DNA of 64,000 nt, from contig VZTG01007436.1 of the NCBI GenBank assembly GCA_013397845.1, positions 1,462,181-1,526,180 on the forward strand, written 5' to 3'. The number at the start of each line of letters is the position of its first letter. Position 1 is the first letter of the stretch. This document shows positions 24,971 through 37,800 of the stretch, piece after piece. The notes under the pieces were generated by a model. The model ran no database searches. It saw only the letters and a list, made by a program, of their open reading frames with translations, and was not told the origin of the DNA. The position numbers and the translations under genes are program-made. The DNA comes from Melanocharis versteri. Its lineage: Eukaryota > Chordata > Aves > Passeriformes > Melanocharitidae.

Positions 24971-25532
24971 ATAAAATATTGAATAAATATGTATTTAATA
25001 CCTTACAAGGCTGTCAATATTTAATGTATGAAACTTCTTTCCTATAGAAAGTGTGAATATATATATATAAAAGGATATATGATAGTAACAGACATCGTGT
25101 TTGAACTGTATTTTAATGATAGAATTGTAATCTCTTCCTTTGCTGGGTAACAAGATGATGCAAATTCTGCATTGAATCTATGGCTTCTGTGTATATGCAT
25201 GTATGTGGGCACACACAAACACACACAGAGATGAGCACTTCTCATCTAGCAATAGAAAGTCTGTTAAAGACAAGAAGGCTGGCTATAGTTGGATCTTGTG
25301 AGTGGACAATTCAAATGTGGGATGTGTGAATCTACACCAGAAAAAGTCCATGTAATAATTTTTCAGAATGCTTCTAATGTAGATGTTGCCACTGTCACTG
25401 CAGTAAGGTTGCTTGCTAAGGTGAAAGGATTGGCCATCTTGACTGAAAACTGTGTCCCCATTCCAGTATATAAAACAGCTTTTAAAGTAGTGTTCCATAT
25501 ATCTGAAAGTCAGAGAAATGTCTATTTCTTTA

Positions 25533-25538
25533 AATAAA
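25533..25538 (+). terminator. Distal candidate poly(A) signal
   Basis: AATAAA followed within 25 bases by the GT-rich 'ctgtgtggtggtgcc'. It has the layout of a working cleavage site and could end an extended KAT6B transcript about 2.2 kb past the stop. Confidence 0.35.
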
Positions 25539-28500
25539 ACCATTACTGTGTGGTGGTGCCAAATCAGGAAACTGCTACTACAGATTCATGTGCACGACCT
25601 GTTCAGTTTTAGTACAATGGAGCAGCAGTCTAAAGTAGTCAACCTAAATGAGTGCTAAAATTGCTGGTCAAATGGTAATCTGGAGTAACTTGTGTTTTAG
25701 GAGTTCAGAACACCTGATAAGGAGAGCAGAATACAACAAAGATCCTAGTTCATGCACTTACATTGTCATACTTGTTGATTGAAGGCAGAGAGTATTCATA
25801 GTACTTAAACTTTGTTTTCATCTTCACAAAGTAACTCACCTTTTTTATGCTTAGGAAAAGGAAAGTGGAACGCGATGCAGTTATGTGCAGACTTCAGGTG
25901 TGTTTAGCTAGGACCATATCTGTGTTAAATAATTGCATCTCAAAGTAGCATTATGTTTTGTGATTTTTCATTTGTGTGTTTTTACAGTGAATGAAAAAGG
26001 CACCTGGGTCTTTATTTGCTGCTGTTTAGTTCCAAGTTTTGAAGCCTGTAACATACAGGCAAATCAAACCTTCTTACCATTTCAAATATTTGCTGACCTG
26101 AAACAGAGCATCCTGACTCCAGCATATTGCTAAAATTCTGTATTTACAATGTATGGGTTAAAAGTTGGTTGGGATATGATGTATAGTGTGCGCACAACAG
26201 GCAAGTTTCCAATATAATTTTGTTGTTTCAGAATTAATTCCTTTCAGGAGGATGAGGGACTATCCTCCATCTTCTCCCATAACAACTGTTAAGCTGTGAA
26301 TTGCATTACTACACTAAATTTCTGATGAATAAGAAGGTGGTGTTTTCCTTGACAGATGGACTCGTTCTCTGTCTTGTATGCGCATTGCAGTGTCAGTTTT
26401 GACTGTGTGCTCGAGCACCATCCCAGAGGGGAATGAGCTCTTGCTTTTACTGTCTTCAAAAAATTCTTCACAGAATTGTAATAGATGATTCTTGTGGAAG
26501 GCAGGAGGCTTCCTTGGCTGTGCACTCTTACAGAATGCTCCATGCCACTGGTGGTTGGCAAGAAGGAAATCAACTTGCTTTGTTGTGTGTGTGTGTTTCC
26601 TGCAGACCTGGCTTGTAGCTGGAGTCGATGCTGCTGACACTTGTGAATCAGCTGATTAGCAGCTTGCAAGAGTTGCCTCACTTCGTGGAAGTCACATGTT
26701 CCAGAACTTCCGCTTTTCTCATTTAGTCTCATTAATTCTGGGAGAACAGTAGGCAAAAAAAAGCTGGGAAGTAAATGGAAAGTATGTTTACTTCACAACT
26801 GCCTAATTGGCAGAGCTGTGCCAGGCGAGTCCTTCAGGAAAGACCTGGTTCTAGGAAAGATACTTGTCTTTGGAGCAGGACATACTTCATCTGGAAGCTG
26901 CCAAGTGCCAGTACTCCTGGAAGCTGCACTCAGCCCTTTAGCAAAGACAGGAATGGTAAGTGTTGTTGCACTCAGGCTACCTGATGCCCTAGCAGTGGGG
27001 AAAATGCAACCAATCCTTTGCTAACATCGTAAGAATCTCTGATATAAGCAGAAACGAAGGACTGCTAAAGGTACTCATCTTCCATGTTAGATCACTGTCT
27101 ATGTCTCTCACTTTTATAAGCTGTTTAATTTGTCCATCAGGCAAGGGTGGTTGATGGAAACAAACTCCATTTATATCAGCATGGTAAATAGAAAGAATGG
27201 CCCTGGCAATTTTCTGTACTGCTGAAGGTGATCAATTATGCACGTAAATCAATGGGAAATCCTCATTCAGTTACAGCAGTCGTCAAGCTCTCATGCAGGA
27301 TGCAAGAAAGAAGATGACCTGTAGCTTGACAAAGGGAAATCCTCACAGATAGTTGTTATCTTTTAGTTTATCATTTGGTACAGAATTCTTGCCTGTAAAG
27401 CAAATGGTAAGAAACATTCACCTTTCACTGCCAGTGTAAATGAAAGCAGGGCCATGCAAGGCACGTTTGTCCAGCAGAAGGCTGGAAGAGCTGATCTGTG
27501 TCTGGGCTGTGAATTAAACTGCAGTAGACAATAAGGTGGTGTGAAAAGGTGCATTTGAAGGTCTATGGAAGTAGGCAGAAAGAATTGAAGGACCCCACCC
27601 AAAAATATTTTTACTCTAAACCCACATTGTGAGTTGGTTATTTATTTTTGAAATGTCAAATTACTTCCTTTGAGTTCCTTATTATTTCTGGGGGTTTTTT
27701 TCAGTGGGTTTTTTTCCCTTCTAATACAGGTATAGGGGATACTTAATCAGCTTAAAGTCCCAGAGTATGTGTATCTCTGTCATGAATATTGTTCACACTG
27801 GGATGTCTAATTTGGTTTTTTAGCAGTACTTTAGTTATGTTAAATGTGGCCTGCTTTTCTGAGAATTTAAAGATAAGGTGTTTATTATGCAGATAAATCC
27901 ACATGATAAATCAGAAGCATTGTACTATGGGTATGTGCAGCCTTGGCTACAGTTAGTGTTGGGTGAGGAGTGATTTACTGGGTTTTGGGCCCCAAAAGGA
28001 AGTGAAGGAATAGGAAAGCCTTCACACTAGAGGTGCCAAGCCTGTGAAGCACTGTTAACATCTACAAAAAGTATATAAAGTTGTGCTCAACTCTGGTTTG
28101 TAGCATATCCTTGCAGTTCTCAATGGCACATTTCTGCCCTGTATTTTTTTTTTCAAGTATCCAAGACTTAGGCAGTTTGTACTGTACCAAAGTTGCGAAG
28201 TCTTTTGTCAGCTGGTAAAGACCAAGAGAACTCTCCTCTGTGCTCAATGGCCAGGTCATTCCTCTCAGCACTGAGCAAATACCTCCTATCCGATACACTG
28301 AATTAGGTAAAATTCTGGTGGGGAGGGTGAGGACCTCACTTTTTTGCAGATGCAGGAAAGGTAAATGTGGCTTAATTGAGATCCTCCTCTGAAGCGCATT
28401 TTAAGAATATCAAATGCTGGCAAAACTCTCATTGTTTCAAAACACAGTTGGCGATAATTTATATCGAGCAGGGTAAATGGAATGAGTTAAGGCAGAAAAT

Positions 28501-29533
28501 TGGTCTGGTGTCCCCATTGGTGTATTAGCAGCACTTCTGTCAACAGATGCAATTATTAACAAATGTAACTGTGTGGGAGCACAATGACCTATTAAGATGG
28601 CTAAAGCTGAGATAGGAAGAAACATTTGGTAGTGTTAGATATGTACAGTGTCTGGAAGCACTGCAGCAGCTTTCTTCTCCTGTTAGTCAAGTCACAGAGA
28701 GGCATTTTTTTAAAGGCTTCATTGGTGTCTCTTGCCTTTTCTAAAATCTCATTAGAACTGGTTATAATCCATTATTAGTTAGGGGGCCGTTGGAGCTCTA
28801 CAAGTTCAGCGTTGAACTTCATCCTAACAATGTAAAGGACATGATTCAGGCAGTTGAAGGATTTAGGACAAGTTAAGCAATTTAAACTGAAAGTTCTAAA
28901 ATGTCATGTGTATGTATCTCCTTGAATCGTTGTCCATTGTAGCTGCTTATGCATCTGACCTTCTCAAGGGGGTTGCTTTGTTTCTAGTTCTCATATGTAG
29001 TTGATCCTCATGTAGAGGCTCTCTAACTGCTGTGCTGCCCTAGATTATCACTGTGAAAAAAGAAATAGATATGCCAGAAAACAGCGCAAAAAGGCAAACT
29101 CCGGTGAAAACCTTCAGGACTCTGGACTAAACAATTTGGTGTTTTTCCTGCAAGATTTCTTCAGGAGTGCCTAGCTGCTCTCCTTTAAAGGCCGGATACT
29201 TGAGTTAGGATCAGGATTTTGGGGGTACTCAGCTAGAAGAGAGTTTTAAGTTGTGCCTGCTTTTGTGTTGCAAATGTTTGGGGATTTTTGCAGAGAGAAA
29301 AACTTACTTGTTGATGTAACAAAGAATTCTGCTAAGGCTGGAACTTTCTGAGACTGTGAGGTTTAAATTTGGTTTCCCTTCTTTCTCATCTTGACAGTAT
29401 TTGAAATGACTTAGTTGTTGGTTTTTTTTAGCAAATAACAAATGATCCTTGTGACTGTGTAATTAACTACACCTTCCCCTCCCATCCTTTTATGGAGTTT
29501 CTTTTCCAGTAGCACAGCTGTGCCAGGACAATG

Positions 29534-29781
29534 CTAGATGGTGGTGCTGTTCTGCTGTTCAGCAGGGGCTAGGCTGTTCTTGCTGTTCCTCCTCTGCAGT
29601 GCCAGCGCTATGTCCAGTTCTCTCAGCTGCTTCAAGAAGCCCCGGTTTGGCAAGATGCAGCGGTGCCTTGACACTTGCTCAATGGCATCCACCACGGTCA
29701 TGTTCTTGTAAATCATCAGGTAAGCCAAGACCAGCGTGGCTGAGCGGCTGCGGCCCATGACACAGTGAACCAGCACCTTGC
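29534..29781 (-). CDS. DUSP29: DUSP29 last coding exon: phosphatase active site
   Basis: Third and last coding exon of DUSP29 (DUPD1), an atypical dual-specificity protein phosphatase of muscle that acts on phospho-Ser/Thr and phospho-Tyr substrates. The acceptor on the minus strand is TTTCCACAG|GCAAGG. The first two bases complete Ser136, then KVLVHCVMGRSRSATLVLAY follows. HCVMGRSR is the HCxxxxxR signature: nucleophile Cys142 is codon 29764-29762 and Arg148 is codon 29746-29744. LPNRGFLKQLRELD is the conserved C-terminal helix of the DUSP3/DUSP13/DUSP29 group. The protein ends ...EQQNSTTI at residue 217 against 220 recalled for human. All catalytic residues are present, so it should be active. 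Confidence 0.95.
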
Positions 29782-32700
29782 CTGTGGAAACAAAGGGACA
29801 CCATCAGAGGTGACACTGGGTGATCCTTTCCTTTTGACAGTGGAGGTTTCTGTAATGCCCTTGCTGTGTTTGGTGTTTGACCACCCTTATAGCACTCGAT
29901 AAGCCTCTCTTTCCACATGAGGGAAAACTGAGGCTGTAAATCTTAAAACTGAACACCATCTACAGTAGGGATGATCTGTTTAATCCTAAACCATGTATAT
30001 TTCTATTTGTGAACGAAGCTTTCAGAGAAGGCCTGGGGGCTGCATTAAGTACCACAACAAGCCTTGCTGCAGCTTTGTCTTACATGCCTCACAAACAGTG
30101 TGTATATAATTTTGTGTTTGGGAATAATGACCAAAGCACAAGGGTGTGGGAGGGTTTGGTGTGCTCTCAGAGCATGCTTCTATGAGAATAAATGGAATGC
30201 ATGGGGGATGCCTTTCTCAGTTCTACTAACTAGACACAAAAAGTAACCAAACTTGGTTTTGGTTTTCTGTTCTGACAATAATATCCTTTGAGATCTAGAT
30301 TGCATTACTTTATGCCCATTTTTGAGGGCAGAGGATAAGAAAGGCCATAGGCATATAACCAGGGGGTGGAAAGAAACCACCTCTTACACTAGAGGAAAGC
30401 TGCTGTAGAAATTTCTGGCTAGCACTCTGTTGTGTTGAATGAAAGTAATGTTTCACCACCACCATCATCTGAGTATTCTAATACGATCATCTCCTTGCAG
30501 CAGGAGCCTGTCTCATATCCTGTGAGTGCAGAGTCTTTGCCAAGGGTTTTCATCTCTGAATAAACATACCACAGTTTAACTCTGTGACACTGCGTGGCTT
30601 AACTTGGGGCTTCCAGAGGCAGAAAGTCCTTGGCTTTGGATAGTAGCAAGGTTGTAAGTCAAAGTGGAACCTTCCATGTTAGCAGTATCTGGGGGAGGTG
30701 GAGGAAGAGAACAGTAAGTGGGTTCAGGTCTGATTGACAGGTTTTGAAACACTTCAAAAGATTTCCAAAAATGACTCAAAGCCCTGGAGGGGTTCTCGCA
30801 AAAGGTTGAACTGCTGGAGGAAGTGGATTTGGAGCACTCTCTCTAACACCCTGCTAAGCAGAATTGCCACAGGAGAAAAAAATAAAAACCATGCTATCAG
30901 GGCCAATAATAGTTTATCTCTGTCAGCTGTGCCTAGTGAGAAGTGCTGGGTGCAGAGCCATGACTCCTGCCGATTAACTCCTTTGCTTCCAGGCACAAGA
31001 GGATGTCTTGGCACAACTAGCGTTGCTGTGTAATGGATGCATCAAGAACTGCCAACACTAAAGGATTAATGGTTACAGTCTACATCCCAATCCCAGCAGA
31101 TAGTCTTTGAGGCGTCTTGGCAAAATTCCAGTCCTTCTGATAACTAAAAGTGCCTCTTCCTCTCCTGGAAAATGATAATCCATTCTATTATTACTGCAAA
31201 TATTCGAAATGGATGAAAACACTCATTTGTTTAGCCCTTCAGTGCTTCTCTTTAGAGCTTCCCACCTTGTAAATGTGTTGCTGTTGAGGTGATAAAATAC
31301 ATGGTGGGACAAGGAATGCTTTGCTTTATGTGGGTGGCAAATGCAGGAGATCTAGGAGAAAATACAGTTCCATATTGTGTTAACAAAGGCAAAAAATGGC
31401 TGTACAATCTTCCAAAATGTCCACTAGTTTAAAGAAAAGGAAGTCTGTCCTTTGCTCTGTGTGAATAGTCAAGAGCCAACTGCCTGTTGCAGCAGAACAC
31501 TGACACTCTTCTGCAGAGCCATGTCCCTTCTGTACTATTTTATAGTCTCTTCCATTCTAACATAAGGACCAATCTGAACCCTCATTCTCCAAAAAGAGTC
31601 TGCTCTTGCAGTCTTGGTTCTGACCACTTATATCTTCAAGGTGTGCCAGAATATGCAGTATCAGTGCACAGAGACAGAGGTCTGCTGAGTGGTGACAGGT
31701 CTCTGAAATACTTCGTTCCCTGGACTTGGGTTTGTGTTTCTTGAAAATTTGTCTAGATGCAGCACTCCTTTTCCAGAGTCAGTTGGAGCAATGAATGTTG
31801 AGGTGTCTTTGGTCAAACGCCTCAGGTCTTTGTAGCTGTCTCATATGTTTCTTCCCACTTTGTTTTCTTTTAAAATCTCTGTCTTTAGTGTATTTTCCCC
31901 TGACATTTTAACGTGAAGTGAAAATGCCATTCCCCTCTATTTTACGTTCTGAGGAACTAAAATTCCAAGGGAATGAGTATTAAATCTGTAGCTTAGTAAG
32001 AAACCTATAAACTTCTTAAAATAATGTCTTCCTTTCATGTTAAAAAATTTAAGCTGTTCTATGGTCTGAATTGCATCTTTTGGGAAAGCTTTATGCACAG
32101 CTGAATGACAGGATGCATAATTGTGACCCATTAGAGTTTGCCTCTAAAACTTACTCTTATAACTGTTTTTATGTCCATCAGCCCATGCTTAAACCCTACA
32201 AATACTGTTCTGATTGAGGAGTTTCTTCACCATCATGAAGATTTTGAATGTTAAGTCAGAATTAGGACTGTTTTGACAGCATCTAAATTGCCAGTCTTTC
32301 TGGTCTTTTTCAGAGAGGGCCTTCTTCATTAGAATGACAGCTTGTTTCAACAGCATTGATTATCGAGCATCTTCCCAGCAAAATCGTTATGTGAAGACAT
32401 CTATTCAATTAATTTGATCATCTGGCTGAAGGTCATACCCCGGATACAGCCAGAACTTGACACAGCCAGAGTAAATTCATTAACACATTCTGGTCACACA
32501 AGCTGAAGCTTTTTTCTTTCTCCCTCCACCCCCTTTCCCTCTCTGCATTTGTTCAGTTCTAATACAAAGCAGCAGCGCAATGTAAAGGTGTTACTGGTCA
32601 GAAGTATTTAGTACCACAGACTAAAGTCCCATGTCATTCCCACTGGAGATAGGTGCTTGGTTGCTTCATACAAAATCCTGTTTAGGAATCTGGATGTTTT

Positions 32701-33054
32701 TGTCAGGAAGGTGCACACAAAATAGCCTGTTTGTTTGGAAATGCAGAACACTTTTCTGCACTAGATGTGCATTCACAAATAATGCATTTATGTTGTTGGA
32801 GGAGAGCACTAGTTACCTCTAGTCTTTTCTTCCATAAGAGGCATTGGTTCACACTTAAGTCTAGCTTCCAGAGTCATTCTGTTTTGTAAATGTGTATTGC
32901 AAAGTTATTGTCATGCTTTAAACCTCAGTGTCTTCCTGGGCCATGCATAGTGCCTTCATCAGATCCCAGCTAACTTGTTTAAAAGCCATGTGAATGTGGC
33001 AGAAATTACTACAGCTACCAAAATCACTGCAATTTGTAATACCTACTTGAGTTG

Positions 33055-33086
<32 letters not shown>

Positions 33087-34613
33087 GGTTATTCACTCAG
33101 TTGCTTTTCAATTTGGTTTTGTGTTCCAGTACTGGGCTGGTGCTTGATATGATCTCAGAACTTCCTGGACTTTGATGTGGTTTTGAAACAAAAAGGTTAA
33201 TGCCCCCCCATCTCATCCTTTCCTCCTACAATATTTATTGCAAAGAAAGGCTTTTTTCTTGCCCTTGCTGCTTCCCTTGTGCTTGTTTCTTTACCTCAGT
33301 ACAGCAGACTAAAGTCTTATGGGAACAGGAGGGTGGTGGGAATGAGCAAGTCTGCATTTCTTATTCCAGCTACTCCAGTCTGACAGTGACCTCTGGCCTC
33401 CAGCCATGGCTAGACACGGGTGTGTGTTAGTTATCCTCTCCTTTCCAAAGGCAGTGCTTCAGACACGCTTTTTTGAAATGCTGGGTATCTTTCTTCATAA
33501 GTGAGTAAGCTCCTGAAGCAGTTTCTCCTGCTATTAGGACTTTGATTTTTAAAACTGATCTGCTTTCAAGGTTTTCTCCTGAGCAAGGGAAGGAACTGTT
33601 GTGTGGACTGTACTTGCTGAAAGGGTAAAATTGTAAAGACCTGGCTGGCTATTGGAAGCAAGTCAGGTAGTAACTGCCTGCAGCTGAGCTAGACAGCCAA
33701 GAACAGAAGCTGCCACAAGGCTAGAAACTTGATGTCTGACCCTCTGATATTAAGGTCTCTATAGGTCAGCAGGAAAGTCGTAAGTTGCTCAACTGGTTTC
33801 TGGTAAAATATCCTGCTGAGATTTTTTTAAAAAGTATGTGTGGGGAAAGATTAGGAGTAATATTGAAAGTCAGTGTGAGGCCTAGGCTATAGCACTTCAC
33901 ATCAGTGTAAAGCTTTCTGATAGGACACTGCTGGAGATCAGCAAATAATGATTTGTAGTAATCAAGCTAAGAAATTACAAACACTTTAATGAAATGTTTC
34001 TAGATTACTACTGTCAGAGCTGTATCAGTTCCCTGCTGCTTGGAAGATGGCAGAGAGATAAATGGTATAGGTTAGGGTAGATCTGATGGTCAGATAGGAA
34101 GGGTGGTTTCTGTATTTATAGAGAGAATCTTATGGTGCAGAGCATGAAGCTGTGGAATGACAGCATGGAATGTCTGAGACCACTCGTGTTCTACTCCCAC
34201 CACTATGCAACTAATATTCATTAAACCTTTCTTGATAAGGACTAATTAGGAAAAGGTGGAGAAGACAGCATATTCATGGCACCTATGCAACATCCATTTG
34301 TTTCCGATGTGTTTTGGAAGGAGTCAAAACAACAACAAAAAATCTCTGTCAGACAGGACCCCTTGATACAAGCTGTGATGAGAACTTTGACAAAAGTGCC
34401 TGGTAGGGGGCTCTTGGGCTGGTGTTAGTGAGAAGGGTCCTAATTACATCTCTGCCTTCTCTTAAACTGGTTCCTTACTACTAGTTTTATAGTCTCTGTT
34501 AAACTGTATTGGGCTTGTTTCATTCCCACAAGGTTAAATGCCATGGAACTATGCTTTTAATCAGATGGGGTAAATATTATGCTGGATTGAATGATTTTCA
34601 GCACCCTCCTTAC
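29782..34613 (-). other. DUSP29: DUSP29 intron 2
   Basis: Minus-strand GT-AG intron, GTAAGG at 34613-34608 to CCACAG at 29787-29782. Contains a run of 29 T near 33 kb, listed separately. No exon or other transposable element is recognised; the open frames on both strands have no family resemblance. Confidence 0.8.
33058..33086. repeat. Poly(T) run, 29 bases
   Basis: An uninterrupted T homopolymer within DUSP29 intron 2 (poly(A) on the transcribed strand). I see no processed pseudogene or poly(A) signal next to it, so it is listed as a simple repeat. Its length is likely to be error-prone in sequencing and variable between individuals. Confidence 0.9.
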
Positions 34614-34834
34614 TTCTTTCATCCTGAAGTGCATTATCAATGAATTTGGAAGCTGAATAGAAGAACTGGCTGAGGTTGAAAGTGGGGAGATCATCTGCTT
34701 CCACTCCATGGTACTCCACACTCATGCTGTTGTAGTATTCTGGTCCTGTGTCCACGTTGCGCTGCCCGTGGGCCGCGTTGAGGATGTGGGTGAATCCTGC
34801 CTTCTCCAGGCTGTAGCGATCCAGCGCCGTTTTT
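34614..34834 (-). CDS. DUSP29: DUSP29 middle coding exon: phosphatase core with general-acid loop
   Basis: Minus-strand exon bounded by TTAACAG|AAAAAC and GAAAGAA|GTAAGG. Its first base completes Glu62 and its last base begins Ser136. It encodes KTALDRYSLEKAGFTHILNA, then AHGQRNVDTGPEYY, VEYHGVEADDLPTFNLSQFF and FIDNALQDER. GVEADD.P.F.LS is the conserved loop carrying the general-acid aspartate (Asp109 or Asp110) in this phosphatase group. TxxLNAAHG with VDTGPxYY identifies DUSP29 rather than DUSP13, which has VVNAAxGKFQVDTG. Reading past the donor adds a spurious tail that must be ignored. Confidence 0.94.
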
Positions 34835-37800
34835 CTGTTAAAACAAGAGCTGTCATGTAAGTCAAGAAGTTTCTTCAAGGATAGAAAAAAAATTTAAGAA
34901 AACCTCTGATTGGGTATGTTCTAAATGTTAGTGAAACTGAATGCTTTAACAATGCATCATTTACCATTTTAAGGATCTTAAGATACTGTCATTCAGTTTG
35001 GAGTTGTCATTCGTTTTGGAGTTCCTTATTATCTCCCCCAAGTCCTTAGACCATGTTTAATATGAACTTATTTTCCTGTCATCTTTGTAACATAGACAAT
35101 ACTGGCTTCTATCCGTCTTGTGCAAGGAGAAGCTTGAGATACAGAAAGAAATAGAAGGAATTATTTAAAGTCAGAAAAGGAAATCAGGACCCGTGAATGC
35201 TCTTTTCCCCTTCTGTCCCATCAAATGATATTGCAGAACTAATAAAAGAGTCAGTAATATGTGAGTAGTAAGATCATCTGGGATTCAAAAAGAAGCTCTT
35301 CTTCCCCAAAAGCAGTTACTGAATTTTTCTCCATTTCTATAAAAATAAATAAAATTTTAAAGTCCCACCCTTCTGTGAATATAACTTCCTATCACAACTC
35401 CATTTTACTGTCATGTTTTCTCCAACCAGAGATCTAAAGCAAAAAGAACTAGGTAAGGAAATTGGATATTAGCCTTCAGAGGAAACTGGAAGTCATGTAT
35501 TTAGCCAGATGTTCTCATTTGTTGTCCTCTCTTCCCTTGGACAAGTCAGAGAGGAGAGGAAAGCTTGGATTTTGTATGCTCAATACCCACTGTAGGTGCT
35601 TGCCAGCAGGATGAAATTCCTAAAAAACTGTAGAGTTTGTGGCCAGGCATGTAAAAAACTTTTTTTCTTCCATAACAGAAAGCTTTTAGTTTGGGAAAGT
35701 TTTGTTCTGAAAAAGCTGTCAAGTTTCATTAGTAACTAGGAAAACTACAAAGCTTTTTACAAAAAGGAAAAAACGGCATAGACTTTATTCTGTTAATATA
35801 TTTTCACATAACTACTGCATGATGTGAAAAAGCTTTTTCCAAACAAAAGTACCTCTCTCCATGGATGTTTCCTGAACACTTCCATGTGTAAATGTAGCTA
35901 CTGTCACACAAGGCATTGTGGTGGGCTACCTGTTCTGTTTCATAATTCTAGTGGTGACAGCCCAGAATACCTTGAGGTTGACTGCCTTTCCAGCCTTTAA
36001 GTCAAAACCCCACTTGGAGCAGTCAAGGACCTAATGATTAGAGCATTTAACTGGGATATGGATACTGAAGGTTTTACCTATGCTTGCTCTTATTTAAATT
36101 AAGCCCATGATCATTGGCTGTTCTGAGTAGATACTGCCCTGCAGAAATTCCTTTCTGGCCAGGAATGGTAATGTTTTGACAGTACTGGTATTTTTTTCAT
36201 GAAATAATGTCACACATCCCCTATAGGATCATGTAAAAAATCAATAATAGCTTCTCTTAGGGTGGTGATGCTTGCTTAATAAGTTCAGTAGACTCTGGAG
36301 GACGGAGAAACAGCAGCCTCCTGCTGCTAATGCTATGAATTGCCACCTTCACCTCATGTTAAATAATGCTTACTCCTTCCCTTTGTGTTCCTATAGCACT
36401 GATTGACTCAGGAAGGCTTTGCTTTTCCTCCCTCCTTTTAGGAGGTTTGTGCCTTAGGATTCCAGGTGCATATGCTCTGTATGTACACATTGCCAGCAAA
36501 GACACTTCAGTTCTACACTGAATGGATGGAGAGTACTGTTAGAACAGGTTAAATGTCCTGGCTGAAGTGTAAGGGTGCAGTGAATAACTACTGCTCTTCA
36601 TTTTGATGTCCTTGAGGTGAGCTACAGTTCCTGCTTTCAAATTAAACCTTTGTTTTACCTCCCTGATGCTGGAATAGAGAAAATATGGTTTTCATTCATC
36701 AGACTTGGCCCAAAGCATGTATCCTACAAACCACGTAAGACTGAGGGCTTCAGGTCAGAGACCTGTGCACAAGGAGAACCCTTGCTTGCATGGAGACCTA
36801 CATGCTGAGTAGGAAGTAGGACTGCAGAAGAGTTAGGATCAGTAGAAAACCAAAGTTTTGGATGGACTGTAGATACTATCACACTTTGGCTTCTGCAAGC
36901 ACTGCTCAGGCTAATAAATAGTATTAGAATTGAATTATGAAGTTGTTCTGAGCAAGGACAATGTCAAACAATATGTTACAGTCATTAACATTTGACACTT
37001 GTATTTATATGAAATCAAATTTTCCTGTTTCCTTGACTGGAGATTGCCTTTTGACACAGTGGGTGCAACTAATGCATTTTTCTGAGAGTCACACAGTCTT
37101 GTTCTGTTTCCTAGGATCTGATTTTGCAGTGTTGGGTGGCCTCAGTTTTCCAACAGGTATTCAGAAAGAAGGGATCCTGTCTTTCAGTACTGTGCATAAG
37201 CAGTTGGCTCAGCCTGGCCAAGCTCCTGTGACCTTCCAGTTCTACCTCCCAGTCTTCCCTGTAGCTGCATTCTGTGAATTTGGGGCCCAGGAATTAATCC
37301 TCCTCCTTTTTATTTAATCAGTTTAATAATCTTGCATCACAAATGCATTAGCTGTTGTTTTGCCCTAGACCTGTAGGAGGTTGGGAATACACAGATTGTT
37401 ACTCTGTTTGCTCCGTTTCCTGACTTCGGCTGGAAATGGACTCAGAAGCAGCAAAGTATCAACCTTGAATGGTGTTGCAAAAATTCATTATAAATTCTCA
37501 GATGTAACTAAATCATCTTCTGTGAAATAACTTTTTTTTTTTTAACAGCAAATTACAAGTGTACCAGGGAAATACTTGTCAGGTTTTTTACTCCACAGTC
37601 TTTGGCACAGAAGAATTTATGCTCTGTTTTCCTCAGTGCTTGGGCTAGGCTGACTTTAAAATGTTATCTGCTTCTAATTGTGCCTGATATGCAAACTGAC
37701 TTGGCAATACTCTTTGGACTGAATGGAACCTTACCCAATGGAATTGTTTTCTTTATAATACAGATGCATATTTTCTTTTTTCTACTGACATTGCTGATCT

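Larger units (their letters stand above)
24763..29533. other. Convergent intergenic region between KAT6B and DUSP29
   Basis: Holds no gene I can support. Contents: a 10-bp hairpin and two AATAAA signals near 24.95 kb, an AATAAA with GT-rich follow-up near 25.54 kb, and short AT, AC and TG runs (25057-25069, about 25210-25228, 26584-26595). The minus-strand open frame at 26289-26756 (155 codons) resembles no family I know. The DUSP29 3' UTR must occupy the right part. The nearest minus-strand AATAAA I noticed is at 27881-27886, which would give a 3' UTR of about 1.65 kb; this is a weak inference. Confidence 0.6.

Noticed and set aside
26289..26756. 155-codon minus-strand open frame between KAT6B and DUSP29
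   Set aside because: No recognisable domain, and overlapping frames are open on both strands. It lies where 3' UTR or intergenic DNA is expected.
29904..29935. MIR-like string 'atgagggaaaactgaggctg'
   Set aside because: Only about 20 bases match and the flanks do not follow MIR, so it is not supportable as an element.
33058..33086. Possible tail of a minus-strand processed pseudogene
   Set aside because: No poly(A) signal or recognisable coding sequence lies next to the T-run on the appropriate side.
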